A stretch of 64,000 nucleotides of DNA from NCBI RefSeq assembly GCF_000278235.1, contig NZ_JH725037.1:66697-130696 (forward strand), given 5' to 3'. Shown here one piece after another: positions 22,200 through 31,501 of the stretch; positions within the stretch are counted from its first letter, which is position 1; every line of letters begins with the position of its first letter. A program made the position numbers and the translations under genes. The stretch is from Bartonella vinsonii subsp. arupensis OK-94-513 (lineage in GTDB: Bacteria > Pseudomonadota > Alphaproteobacteria > Rhizobiales > Rhizobiaceae). The notes beneath the pieces were generated by a model. The model was not told the DNA's origin. It saw nothing but the letters and a program-made list of their open reading frames with translations, and did not search any database.

Positions 22200-22392
22200 A
22201 TTTTATCCTTGGCATATGTAACAAAAATTGATCCCTAACGTAGAATAAAACTGTTTTCTAGAATTACAACGTTTAACAGGTATAAAGAATACAAGTTTTG
22301 TGAAAAGAAAAATATAAAAAACAGCTTTTTATTCTCTGATGACGGAATAAACTATGCGTGGTTATGATCTTTTGTTATAATTGCACGATATG

Positions 22393-22493
22393 ATATTTTA
22401 GAAGAGGTAGCAAAATCCACATTGAAGGTCAATTGCAGAGATGCAAATGATAAGGTCAAGATGGTAATGACCGCTATATAATAAAGATTGTTT
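22393..22493 (+). pseudogene. Decayed partial duplicate of ssb, just upstream of the intact gene
   Basis: Bases 22393-22493 align without gaps to 22730-22830 inside the intact ssb (constant offset 337); my hand count gives about 80 of 101 identities, including the 10-mer ATTGAAGGTC and GGTCAATTGCA. Translated in the SSB frame it keeps GQLQ, GNDR and Y, but has two adjacent stop codons (TGATAA at 22448-22453), so it cannot encode that part of SSB. It ends 27 bases before the real ATG, so the ssb promoter may lie in or upstream of this relic. The remaining uvrA-ssb spacer holds nothing else recognised. Confidence 0.75.
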
Positions 22494-22520
22494 ACAAATT
22501 AAAATTTTGGAGTTTATGCG

Positions 22521-23036
22521 ATGGCTGGTAGCCTTAATAAAGTTATTTTGATTGGTAATCTTGGTGCGGATCCTGAAATCCGCCGTTTGAATTCTGGTGA
22601 TCAAGTGGCAAATCTGCGTATTGCTACTTCAGAAAGCTGGCGTGATCGTAATACAAATGAGCGTAAAGAGCGTACAGAGTGGCATAGTATCGTTATTTTT
22701 AATGAAAATCTTATCAAGGTTGTGGAGCAATATTTAAAAAAAGGAAGCAAGATCTATATTGAAGGTCAATTGCAAACGCGCAAATGGCAAGATCAAAATG
22801 GGAATGATCGTTATACAACAGAGATTGTTTTGCAAAAATACCGTGGTGAATTGCAAATGCTTGATGGGCGTGGAGCTGCTGGTGGAGAGCATATGCAAGG
22901 AGTCAATCAGTCGAGCGGCAGTTATGGTGGTGGTTTTAGTAATAGTAACTCAGATCCGAGGGATGGTTTTGGTCAAAACAATAATCAAGCAAGAGAAGAT
23001 TTTTCGCAAAAATTAGATGATGATGTCCCTTTTTGA
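22521..23036 (+). CDS. ssb: Single-stranded DNA-binding protein
   Basis: Tetrameric ssDNA-binding protein for replication, repair and recombination. The 171-residue protein has an OB-fold (about 4-112: [52 protein letters not shown]), a Gly/Ser/Asn-rich linker, and the acidic tip DDDVPF that recruits partner proteins. A TTGGAG ribosome binding site precedes the ATG. It is divergent from uvrA and upstream of gyrA. A broken copy of its middle part lies at 22393-22493. Confidence 0.97.
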   Translation: MAGSLNKVILIGNLGADPEIRRLNSGDQVANLRIATSESWRDRNTNERKERTEWHSIVIFNENLIKVVEQYLKKGSKIYIEGQLQTRKWQDQNGNDRYTTEIVLQKYRGELQMLDGRGAAGGEHMQGVNQSSGSYGGGFSNSNSDPRDGFGQNNNQAREDFSQKLDDDVPF

Positions 23037-23259
23037 TGTGCCTTGGTAAGAGTATACTTCTTCGTTTTTTCTTTTCAGTTGTTTTTTTAGTTTAGAAAAG
23101 CCAATCTTGTTTATTTTATTATGTATTTTTAATACATATAAATAACATGTTGAAAATAATTGTTAAATTTCTTCCTTTGTTGCGGATGAGAAATTAGCAT
23201 TTTGATGTTTTTTTCGATATAAAAGAGCAAAGTGATTCTTATTTGAAAGTCTTGAAGCT

Positions 23260-26040
23260 GTGACCGATCTTACTCCACACCCAGAACGTGATGTGCTGAC
23301 CGGTATTGAGCCCATCAGCATTATTGATGAAATGCAACGCTCTTATCTCGATTATGCGATGAGCGTGATTGTTTCGCGTGCACTTCCTGATGTCCGTGAT
23401 GGACTCAAGCCCGTTCATCGGCGTATTCTTCATGCTATGAATGAGATGGGGCTTTCTTTTAACAAGTCTTATCGTAAATCTGCAGGTGTCGTTGGTGAGG
23501 TTATGGGAAAATTCCATCCTCATGGCGATGCTTCAATTTATGATGCGTTGGTGCGTATGGCACAGGACTTTTCTTTGCGAAATCCATTGATTGATGGTCA
23601 AGGAAATTTTGGTTCTGTTGATGGTGATCCGCCTGCGGCGATGCGTTATACAGAGTGTCGTTTAGAAAAAGTTTCTGAAGAGCTTTTAGCCGATATTGAT
23701 AAAGATACCGTTGATTTTCAAGATAATTATGATGGACGTGAGCGTGAGCCCGTAGTTCTACCGGCGCGTTTCCCTAATCTTTTGGTTAACGGGTCAGGTG
23801 GTATTGCTGTGGGAATGGCAACCAATATTCCGCCCCATAATCTTGGTGAAGTCGTTGATGGTTGTATTGCCTTGATTGATAATCCAGACATAACGCTTGA
23901 TGAGATCATTCAAATTATTCCTGGTCCTGACTTTCCTACAGGGGGTATTATTCTTGGCCATTCGGGTATTCGTTTGGCTTATGAAACAGGGCGCGGTTCA
24001 ATTATTATGCGTGCTAAAGTTGATATTGAGGAAATTCGTAATGGTCGACAAGCAATTATTGTAAGTGAAATACCTTATCAAGTTAATAAAGCAACAATGA
24101 TTGAAAAAATGGCCGAATTGGTACGTGATAAACGTATTGAAGGAATTTCCGATTTGCGTGATGAGTCTGATCGTGATGGGTATCGTGTTGTTATTGAGCT
24201 TAAGAAGGATGCGGTTGCAGAGATCGTTTTGAATCAATTATATCGTTATACGCCGCTGCAAACTTCCTTTGGTTGTAATATGGTTGCGTTGAATGGAGGA
24301 AAGCCTGAACAGATGACGTTGCTTGATATGCTTCGTGCATTTGTTTCTTTCCGAGAAGACGTTGTAAGTCGGCGAACAAAATATCTTTTGCGTAAAGCGC
24401 GTGAGCGTGCCCATGTTTTGGTTGGTCTTGCTCTTGCTGTTGCCAATATTGATGAAATTATAGCACTTATTCGCAAAGCTCCCGATCCACAGACCGCGCG
24501 TACACAGTTAATGGAGCGGCGTTGGCCGGCTTTTGATGTGGCGCCTTTGATTAAACTTATTGATGATCCTCGTCATATTATTCATGAGGATGGTACCTAT
24601 AATTTATCTGAAGAGCAGGCGCGTGCTATTTTGGAATTGCGCCTGCAAAGATTAACAGCACTTGGGCGGGATGAAATTGCCGATGAATTAAATAAAATTG
24701 GCGTAGATATCACTGATTATCTTGATATTTTAGCGTCTCGTTTACGTATCATGGGGATTGTGAAGGATGAACTAAGAACTCTTCGTGAAGAATTTGCCAC
24801 GCCTCGACGTACTGTATTTGGTTTCGGTAGCGCTGAGATGGATAGCGAAGATCTGATTGCTCCAGAAGATATGGTGGTCACGGTTAGTCATAGTGGCTAC
24901 ATTAAGCGTGTTCCTCTCAATACATACCGTGCGCAACGGCGTGGTGGTAAGGGACGTTCTGGGATGTCTACGAAGGATGAAGATTTTGTAACGCGCTTGT
25001 TTGTAGTTAATACACATACTCCCGTTCTTTTCTTTTCGTCGCGTGGAATTGTTTACAAAGAAAAAGTTTGGCGTTTGCCACTTGGTACGCCACAATCACG
25101 TGGGCGTGCTCTGATTAATCTGCTTCCCTTACAGCAAGGTGAACGCATAACAACTATTATGCCCTTACCGGAAGATGAAGCGAGTTGGAGTGCATTGGAT
25201 ATTATGTTTGCAACGACGCGTGGAACTGTACGTCGTAATAAACTATCAGATTTTGTGCAGGTTAATCGTAACGGCAAAATTGCAATGAAACTTGATGAAG
25301 AAGGAGATGAAATTCTTTCTGTCGAAACTTGTACAGAACATGATGATGTTGTTCTAACAACGGCTAATGGACAATGTATTCGTTTTCCAGTTGTTGAGGT
25401 TCGTGTTTTCGCTGGACGTAATTCTGTAGGAGTGCGTGGTATCAATTTGGCTAACGGTGATAAGGTCATTTCAATGACACTCTTAGAACATGTTGAGGCT
25501 ACATCAGTTGAACGTTCTGCTTACGTTAAACGTTTAATCAATGAACGACGTGCTGCTGGTGCTGATGCTGAAGACATTATGAATCTTGATGAAGAAGATG
25601 GAGAAAGCGAAACAGAGCTAACAGATGAGCGCTATGCAGAACTTAAGGCGCGCGAACAGATGCTTTTAACAGTGAGTGAATTTGGTTATGGAAAGCGATC
25701 TTCTTCATATGAATTTCGGATTTCAGGACGTGGTGGGAAAGGAATACGTGCAACAGATCCCTCTAAGACAGCTGAAATTGGTAAATTAGTGGCAGCTTTT
25801 CCGGTGAAGGCACAAGATCAAATTATGTTGGTATCAGATGGGGGACAGCTTATTCGTGTTCCCGTTGATGGAATTCGTATAGCTGGTCGTTCAACCAAAG
25901 GCGTAACGATTTTCAATACAGCTGAAGGCGAGAAAGTCGTATCGGTTGAACGTATTTCTGAGTCTGAAGATGATGATAACCCATTAGATAATGAAGCTGA
26001 AAAACATTCTGATATAGTTGATGTGAGTACAGAAAAATAA
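23260..26040 (+). CDS. gyrA: DNA gyrase subunit A
   Basis: Breakage-reunion subunit of gyrase. The 926-residue protein has the winged-helix/tower domain with catalytic Tyr130 (AAMRYTECR) and the C-terminal beta-pinwheel with a GyrA box ([10 protein letters not shown]). The insertion near 760-790 ([20 protein letters not shown]) is usual for alphaproteobacteria. The start is GTG with a weak ribosome binding site. In the quinolone-resistance region the residues are [10 protein letters not shown]: Ala91 stands where E. coli has Ser83, while Asp95 (E. coli Asp87) is retained. Confidence 0.97.
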   Translation: MTDLTPHPERDVLTGIEPISIIDEMQRSYLDYAMSVIVSRALPDVRDGLKPVHRRILHAMNEMGLSFNKSYRKSAGVVGEVMGKFHPHGDASIYDALVRMAQDFSLRNPLIDGQGNFGSVDGDPPAAMRYTECRLEKVSEELLADIDKDTVDFQDNYDGREREPVVLPARFPNLLVNGSGGIAVGMATNIPPHNLGEVVDGCIALIDNPDITLDEIIQIIPGPDFPTGGIILGHSGIRLAYETGRGSIIMRAKVDIEEIRNGRQAIIVSEIPYQVNKATMIEKMAELVRDKRIEGISDLRDESDRDGYRVVIELKKDAVAEIVLNQLYRYTPLQTSFGCNMVALNGGKPEQMTLLDMLRAFVSFREDVVSRRTKYLLRKARERAHVLVGLALAVANIDEIIALIRKAPDPQTARTQLMERRWPAFDVAPLIKLIDDPRHIIHEDGTYNLSEEQARAILELRLQRLTALGRDEIADELNKIGVDITDYLDILASRLRIMGIVKDELRTLREEFATPRRTVFGFGSAEMDSEDLIAPEDMVVTVSHSGYIKRVPLNTYRAQRRGGKGRSGMSTKDEDFVTRLFVVNTHTPVLFFSSRGIVYKEKVWRLPLGTPQSRGRALINLLPLQQGERITTIMPLPEDEASWSALDIMFATTRGTVRRNKLSDFVQVNRNGKIAMKLDEEGDEILSVETCTEHDDVVLTTANGQCIRFPVVEVRVFAGRNSVGVRGINLANGDKVISMTLLEHVEATSVERSAYVKRLINERRAAGADAEDIMNLDEEDGESETELTDERYAELKAREQMLLTVSEFGYGKRSSSYEFRISGRGGKGIRATDPSKTAEIGKLVAAFPVKAQDQIMLVSDGGQLIRVPVDGIRIAGRSTKGVTIFNTAEGEKVVSVERISESEDDDNPLDNEAEKHSDIVDVSTEK

Positions 26041-26064
26041 TTCTAAAGGGTTCGGAGTAAAACA

Positions 26065-26583
26065 ATGAAAATTGCTCTTTATGCGGGTTCCTTCGATCCT
26101 TTTACAAATGGTCATCTTGATATTTTACAAGGCAGTCTCGTTTTGGCTGATAAAGTGGTTGTAGCTATAGGTGTACAAGCTAATAAAAAACCACTTTTTA
26201 GTTTTGAAGAGCGCGTTGATTTAATTATTGAAGCAGGAAAAGATTTGTTAAATGTAGGTCCTGATCGGTTGCAGGTTATTTCGTTTGATACCCTTCTGAT
26301 TGATAAGGCTCGTGAAATTGGTGCTTCATTGCTTATTCGTGGATTACGTGATGGTACTGACCTTGATTATGAAATGCAAATGGCAGGGATGAATGGTATC
26401 ATGGCTTCTGAATTGCAAACTGTTTTTTTACCAGCAAGTATTTCTGGGCGTGTAATCACTTCTACGTTGGTACGCCAGATTGCCTCTATGGGGGGGGATA
26501 TAGAACCCTTTGTACCTTCAAATGTTGCTAGAGCTTTGCGCTTAAAATTTCAATCTTCACAGGAGCATGATTGTGTATCTTAG
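26065..26583 (+). CDS. coaD: Phosphopantetheine adenylyltransferase
   Basis: Fourth step of coenzyme A synthesis, joining ATP and 4'-phosphopantetheine to dephospho-CoA. The 172-residue protein starts with the nucleotidyltransferase motif [18 protein letters not shown], where TNGH (16-19) is the (T/H)xGH site, and has [22 protein letters not shown] and the C-terminal [15 protein letters not shown] in place of the usual ISST(L/F)VR. It follows gyrA by 24 bases with GGAG upstream, and its end overlaps the next gene. Confidence 0.96.
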   Translation: MKIALYAGSFDPFTNGHLDILQGSLVLADKVVVAIGVQANKKPLFSFEERVDLIIEAGKDLLNVGPDRLQVISFDTLLIDKAREIGASLLIRGLRDGTDLDYEMQMAGMNGIMASELQTVFLPASISGRVITSTLVRQIASMGGDIEPFVPSNVARALRLKFQSSQEHDCVS

Positions 26584-27166
26584 AATTTTTGCTGTTTTGA
26601 CATGTATTTTTTGCTTTTTTTCATTGAGTGCTGTAGCGGGCGATTCTTATATAGCTGATAATTCTGATGTTCTTGTCTTATCTCTTAAAAATGGTGATGT
26701 GGTTATTCGTCTTCGTCCTGATCTTGCGCCAAGACATGTTGTACAAATCAAAAAGTTAACAAAAGAAGGTGCTTATAACAATGTTGTCTTTCACCGTGTT
26801 ATTCCAGGTTTTATGGCACAGACTGGTGATGTGCAGTTTGGAAAAAAGGGGAGTGCAGATTTTGATATGAAACGCGTTGGTACTGGAGCTTCGAATTATC
26901 CTAATATTCCAGCGGAGTTTTCAAAGCAACCTTTTAAACGTGGCACTGTTGGGATGGCACGCGCGCAAGATCCAAATTCGGCAAATTCTCAATTCTTTAT
27001 TTGTTTTGATGATGCCTCTTTTTTAAATGGTCAGTATACTGTTGTTGGGGAGGTTATAAAGGGAATGGACGTTGTTGATAAAATTAAAAAAGGCACCACA
27101 AGTAATAATGGATCTGTAAAAAATCCTGATGTTATTAATACTGCCACTTTACAAGCTGATAGATAA
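26573..27166 (+). CDS. ppiA: Exported cyclophilin-type peptidyl-prolyl isomerase
   Basis: Accelerates cis-trans proline isomerisation of exported proteins. From GTG 26573 it gives 197 residues: signal peptide ([20 protein letters not shown], cut near VAG-DS) and a cyclophilin domain with [34 protein letters not shown] and [19 protein letters not shown]. An ATG at 26567 is in frame, but AGGAG (26561-26565) is only one base from it and seven from the GTG, so the GTG is preferred. It overlaps coaD by 11 bases. Confidence 0.92.
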   Translation: MYLRIFAVLTCIFCFFSLSAVAGDSYIADNSDVLVLSLKNGDVVIRLRPDLAPRHVVQIKKLTKEGAYNNVVFHRVIPGFMAQTGDVQFGKKGSADFDMKRVGTGASNYPNIPAEFSKQPFKRGTVGMARAQDPNSANSQFFICFDDASFLNGQYTVVGEVIKGMDVVDKIKKGTTSNNGSVKNPDVINTATLQADR

Positions 27167-27185
27167 ATCAAAGGAGTTTAGTTGT

Positions 27186-27704
27186 ATGTCCGAGATTAAA
27201 GATTTAGAAAATACCTTAATTCTTGAAACAACAAAGGGCAGAGTCGTTATTGGACTTTTTGCTGATTTAGCACCTTGTCATGTTGCGCGTATTAAAGAGC
27301 TTGTGCGTGAAGGTGCTTATGATAATGTTATTTTTCATCGCGTTATTGAGGGGTTTATGGCTCAAACGGGGGATGTGCAGTTTGGAAAAAAGGATGCTGC
27401 AGAATTTAATTTGTCACGTGCGGGTATGGGGGGCTCAGCGAAGCCTGATTTGACGGCAGAGTTTTCAAATCTTTCTCATAAACGTGGTACAGTTTCTATG
27501 GCACGTAGCCAGAATCCAAATTCTGCTAATTCACAGTTTTTTATTTGCTTTGCAGATGCTCCTTGGCTTGACCGTCAATATTCCATATGGGGGCAAGTTG
27601 TTGAAGGTATGGAAAATGTTGATAAAATTAAGCGTGGTGAGCCTGTTATAGAACCTGATGTAATCATTAAAGCCACAATTGCTGCCGATACGAAAGAGGA
27701 ATAG
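27186..27704 (+). CDS. ppiB: Cytoplasmic cyclophilin-type peptidyl-prolyl isomerase
   Basis: Second cyclophilin in tandem with the exported one. From the ATG at 27186 (AAGGAG 10 bases upstream) it has 172 residues and no signal peptide, so it should act in the cytosol. Core motifs are [35 protein letters not shown] and WGQVVEGMENVDKI. The two proteins are similar along their cores, which suggests duplication, but the pair is common in rhizobia and thus old. Confidence 0.94.
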   Translation: MSEIKDLENTLILETTKGRVVIGLFADLAPCHVARIKELVREGAYDNVIFHRVIEGFMAQTGDVQFGKKDAAEFNLSRAGMGGSAKPDLTAEFSNLSHKRGTVSMARSQNPNSANSQFFICFADAPWLDRQYSIWGQVVEGMENVDKIKRGEPVIEPDVIIKATIAADTKEE

Positions 27705-28470
27705 TGATATTACTTTCAACTTTAAAAACATTAAGTAAAGATATCGCTGTCTGATTATTGTCTTAAACAGGGTAAAGATCCGTTTTTATGATTTGAATTC
27801 ATAAGAGATTCCATTGTTATACATTTATTCTCTGCATTGAGTTGTGTATTTATAAATTGCATAGATTTATGGCATGCTGTTTGCCATTGTTGCTCATAGG
27901 GTCTTTACGCTCAAGATTAGGTGCCTGATAGTCCTGCTGCTTGTCCATAACTACGAGTATGAATAACCGTTTCAACTATGTTAAGCATTACAGGACTTAT
28001 TGCTTCTTACAGTTGTTTTATGTTTCATGTGCGTTGCTTTGAGCCTTATATTTTTATGTAAATATAATTGGGGGAATACTTATCTAATGTAATACTTTGC
28101 ATCGAGGCTTATTTCTGTATTCAAAGTATTGAGAAGTTCTTTTTATAGGAAGTTAAATTCTCTAGGGATTATTGGTAATAAAAGCATGTAAAAATAAGAT
28201 CGTCGTTGTTAGAAAGAACGGCTTTAAAGCTTTGATAAGCAAACGTATATTTTTAGATACGTCGGCTATTTTGTGAAATGAGACTGTTGCTTTATCTATG
28301 ATGGTTGTTTGATAATAAAATTGCATTTACGCTATTTAATTCTTTTATACTGGTTACAATATCGAGCGAATCAGAAATCAATCCATAAAGCTTTTGATGG
28401 TACCATAAGGAAAGTTATAGCTTTTCTTTCTATGGTGCTATGAGTTTATAGAATCAAAAAGACGAGAGTG
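27705..28470. other. 766-base gap between ppiB and tgt
   Basis: No intact gene is seen. Rhizobial relatives usually carry queA (about 1080 bases) here; I looked for QueA motifs in all frames and found none. A frame with three internal stops runs along the minus strand at 27755-28006. A bulged 11-pair hairpin lies at 28402-28436, about 35 bases before tgt: ACCATA-AG-GAAAG against CTTTCTATGGT. It is not followed by a T run. Confidence 0.5.
27755..28006 (-). pseudogene. Possible decayed reading frame, unidentified
   Basis: An 84-codon stretch in one frame with three stops clustered in the middle (near 27905-27930). Upstream of them it reads SPVMLNIVETVIHTRSYGQAAGLSG, here shortened to PVMLNIVETVIHTRSYGQAA; after them it reads YEQQWQTACHKSMQFINTQL and ends CLRQ. 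The helical, Gln-rich composition looks like real protein, but the family is not recognised and chance cannot be excluded. Confidence 0.22.
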
Positions 28471-29589
28471 ATGATAAAGACATTTCATTATAGAAAAATT
28501 GCTCAAGATGGTTGTGCGCGTCGTGGTGAAATTATAACGGGCCGTGGATGTGTTCGTACACCTGCATTTATGCCAGTGGGGACGGCAGGAACTGTTAAAG
28601 CTATGTATATGGATCAGATACGTGCTCTTGGTGCAGATATCATTTTAGGCAATACTTATCATTTAATGTTGCGTCCAGGAGCAGAGCGTGTTGCTCGTTT
28701 AGGAGGCCTACATGAGTTTTCACGTTGGTCTGGGCCTATTCTAACCGATTCTGGTGGATTTCAAGTTATGTCATTGGCGGGAATCCGTAAAATTACAGAA
28801 CAAGGTGTTATTTTTCGATCTTACATAAATGGTGCATACTATGAGATGAGTCCTGAGCGTTCCATCGAAATTCAAGGGCTCCTTAATGCAGATATTCAAA
28901 TGCAATTGGATCAATGTATTGCACTTCCTGCAAGTGAAAAAGAAATGGAAGCTGCTATGGAACTTTCATTGCGGTGGGCACAGCGCTGTAAAAAAGCTTT
29001 TGGTGATCAGCCTGACAAAGCACTGTTTGGGATTGTTCAGGGTGGTGATAATATGAAACTACGTGAACGTTCTGCTCACGCTTTAAAAGAGATGGATTTG
29101 AAAGGCTATGCTATTGGAGGGCTTGCTGTTGGCGAACCGCAGAGTGTTATGACAGCTGTGCTGGATGCTACTTGTCCGATTTTGCCAGAGGATAAGCCAC
29201 GTTATCTCATGGGAGTGGGAACGCCTGATGATATTTTACAAAGTGTTGCACGCGGTATTGATATGTTTGATTGTGTTATGCCAACACGCGCAGGACGCCA
29301 TGGTTTAGCTTTTACCCGTTTTGGAAGAATTAATTTGCGCAATGCGCGTTATGCAGAGGATCCATATCCTTTAGATCCACAGTCTCTTTGTCCTGCTACA
29401 TGTGATTATAGTTGTGCTTATTTGCATCATTTGATCAGATCTGGCGAATCTCTTGGCGGTATGTTGTTAACTTGGAATAATCTTTATTATTATCAACAGC
29501 TTATGCAAGGAATTCGTGATGCTATTGAAGAAGGATGTTATGCTGATTTTTGTGCTGAAACACGTGCTTTATGGAAGCAAGGCCGTTAA
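28471..29589 (+). CDS. tgt: tRNA-guanine transglycosylase
   Basis: Exchanges G34 of GUN-anticodon tRNAs for preQ1 in queuosine synthesis. The 372-residue TIM-barrel has catalytic residues Asp93 (LTDSGGFQ) and Asp267 ([12 protein letters not shown]), and the substrate loop GGLAVGE. The family zinc motif C-x-C-x2-C ... H is not intact: the aligned region reads [17 protein letters not shown], keeping one expected Cys (307), with Ser305 and Thr310 at the others, and the usual His is Asn in TWNNLYYYQ. This may be a feature of the order rather than of this gene. ATG 28471 is preferred over the adjacent GTG 28468. No queA is beside it. Confidence 0.92.
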   Translation: MIKTFHYRKIAQDGCARRGEIITGRGCVRTPAFMPVGTAGTVKAMYMDQIRALGADIILGNTYHLMLRPGAERVARLGGLHEFSRWSGPILTDSGGFQVMSLAGIRKITEQGVIFRSYINGAYYEMSPERSIEIQGLLNADIQMQLDQCIALPASEKEMEAAMELSLRWAQRCKKAFGDQPDKALFGIVQGGDNMKLRERSAHALKEMDLKGYAIGGLAVGEPQSVMTAVLDATCPILPEDKPRYLMGVGTPDDILQSVARGIDMFDCVMPTRAGRHGLAFTRFGRINLRNARYAEDPYPLDPQSLCPATCDYSCAYLHHLIRSGESLGGMLLTWNNLYYYQQLMQGIRDAIEEGCYADFCAETRALWKQGR

Positions 29590-30253
29590 AGTGTTTAATT
29601 GTAAAGTATGGCGTTTGCTTTTATTAAATTGCTCAATTTATTTTGCATCAAAATCTTTTGCTAAAAACAAAGTTAAAATGTTTTTTTAAAAACGTAAAAT
29701 TGTACTGACCTAAAGAGGAATATGCAATTTTATTGGTTTCTATTTTTTGTAACTGTAAGAGTAAACAGAAACTGTTACTCCGGTACGCGCTACCTGATCC
29801 GGAGAAAAACAGTTTGTTTCTGTTTCTAGTGACTGTTTAGATCAACAATGTTAATGAGGAGTTATCGAACCCTTAAAGAAGTATGAAAATTGCATTTTTA
29901 TAGGATGATTTGTATTTTTTTCGTTAAATAGTGAAGCTCTCACAAAAGCTATCTCATGTAGGGGGAGATAAGAATGTGATTTGATCTCAATTAAAGGTTT
30001 AGAAAACACAAATACGGTTGATACTTTAAAGTGCGAAGCTTATTTTTTCTGATAACGGTATTTTTGTAACTGCAGTTTCATTTAAATGATAAAATATTGT
30101 AAATTCTTCGATGCTGTTTAAAAAATCTATTACAAAAAAATGAAAACTGTTGGTGTTTTAGTGTTTCATTGAGAAATGTTTAGGCATAGACAGAGAAAAA
30201 TTTTGAGCTCATTTAGGCCATATTACAGGTATTTGCAACTAAGGTATCACTCA
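29590..30253. other. 664-base gap between tgt and the MFS gene
   Basis: No gene recognised. The only clear structure is a long compound hairpin at 29763-29825, listed separately. The region is otherwise AT-rich and without protein-like frames. Confidence 0.6.
29763..29825. repeat. Long compound inverted repeat (hairpin)
   Basis: Outer arms AAACAGAAAC (29763-29772) and GTTTCTGTTT (29816-29825) pair perfectly over 10 bases; TGTT / AACA add four pairs after a four-base bulge; the inner arms CTCCGG (29778-29783) and CCGGAG (29799-29804) add six, around a 15-base loop. About 20 pairs in 63 bases. It sits 174 bases after tgt. It is not followed by a T run, so a simple terminator is not certain; a small RNA or processed 3' end is possible. 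Confidence 0.55.
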
Positions 30254-31462
30254 ATGATGACAATGAGGAATTCTTATAGAAAAAACACTCTTGCTTTAAG
30301 AATTGATTTGAGAACACGGTGTTTAGCAACTTTAGCTCTTGCAGTGGGAAGTTTTGCTATTGGTACTGCAGAGTTTGTAGCCATGGGGTTACAGCCGGAG
30401 ATGGCGCGGAGTTCGTTTGTTGATATTCCTACAGCTGGTCAATACATTTCTGCTTATGCATTGGGTGTTGTGATTGGAGCGCCTCTTTTAGCTGTTGCAA
30501 CAGCTCAATTATCACACAAAATTGTTCTGATAGGATTGATGTTTTTTTATGCGCTGGCAAATATTGCAAGTGCTCTTTTTTCTGATTTTAGCATATTAGT
30601 AGCATTGCGGTTTATCAGTGGTCTTCCACATGGCATCTATTTCGGTCTTGCAACTATGGTTGCAGCTTCTATGGTGGAAATGAATGAACGTTCCAAAGCT
30701 GTTGGATATGTTATGCTTGGTTTAACAGTTGCGACCGTTTTAGGAGCACCAGGAGCGACTTGGATTGGGCAACGTGTCGGTTGGCAGATTGCTTTTGTGC
30801 TTGTAGGCGCACTTGCTTTATTGTGTTGTTTGCTTATTTGGAAATTTTTGCCTTCTGGTTTGAACACTCAAAAAACAAATCCTCTGCACGAACTGGAGGC
30901 CTTAAAACAAAAGCAGGTATGGTTTCTTTTGATGATGGTTTCAGTTGGAGCATCAGGATTATTCTCTGTTTTCACTTATATTAAGTCAACACTCATGCAT
31001 ATTTCTGGTGTTTCGCTTGATTTTGTACCATTTATTATGCCGTTAGTTGGATTGGGCATGGTGGTAGGTAATCTTTTGGGACCTAAATTGGCTGTTAAAA
31101 TTGGCATTTCACCCATGATATTTTTTGCTATGCTTTGGAGCACATTTGTTTTTTTTCTTTTTTTCTTTTTATCCCATACACCGTTAACGGCAGCATTAGG
31201 ATGCTTTTTTGTTGGTACTTCTTTCGCAGCTATGCCTTCTATACAAACAAAGATTATGGATGTTGCTCTCCATGGGCAGATTTTAGCGGGAGCGTTAATG
31301 CAATCTGCTTTTAATATTGCTAACGCTCTTGGAGCAGAATCTGGAGCGTGGGTTTTGAAGTTGGGCTATAGTTATGAATATACTGCTGTTCTTGGGGGTG
31401 TCTTAACTCTATGTGGTTTACTGATTTTTTGTTTTTCTTTGTATGAGGAAAAGCGTAATTAA
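30254..31462 (+). CDS. MFS transporter, DHA1 family (AraJ/YdhP-like efflux)
   Basis: Twelve-helix major facilitator of the drug/sugar efflux type. From ATG 30254 it has 402 residues. The first helix region reads LATLALAVGSFAIGTAEFVAMGL, characteristic of the AraJ/YdhP/YtbD group, and the motif-A loop area with LISALRFISGLPHGIYFGLA follows the fourth helix. AAGG stands 9 bases before the chosen ATG; a longer form from 30176 would add a charged 26-residue head unlike the family. Substrate unknown. It faces another MFS gene tail to tail. Confidence 0.85.
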   Translation: MMTMRNSYRKNTLALRIDLRTRCLATLALAVGSFAIGTAEFVAMGLQPEMARSSFVDIPTAGQYISAYALGVVIGAPLLAVATAQLSHKIVLIGLMFFYALANIASALFSDFSILVALRFISGLPHGIYFGLATMVAASMVEMNERSKAVGYVMLGLTVATVLGAPGATWIGQRVGWQIAFVLVGALALLCCLLIWKFLPSGLNTQKTNPLHELEALKQKQVWFLLMMVSVGASGLFSVFTYIKSTLMHISGVSLDFVPFIMPLVGLGMVVGNLLGPKLAVKIGISPMIFFAMLWSTFVFFLFFFLSHTPLTAALGCFFVGTSFAAMPSIQTKIMDVALHGQILAGALMQSAFNIANALGAESGAWVLKLGYSYEYTAVLGGVLTLCGLLIFCFSLYEEKRN

Positions 31463-31501
31463 TTTTTTTTCTCTTGAGAAAGAAAACGTCTTCTCGTTTA
31501 T

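Noticed and set aside
25053-25469. 138-codon frame antisense to gyrA
   Set aside because: Codon use is the mirror of gyrA; no ribosome binding site or homology.
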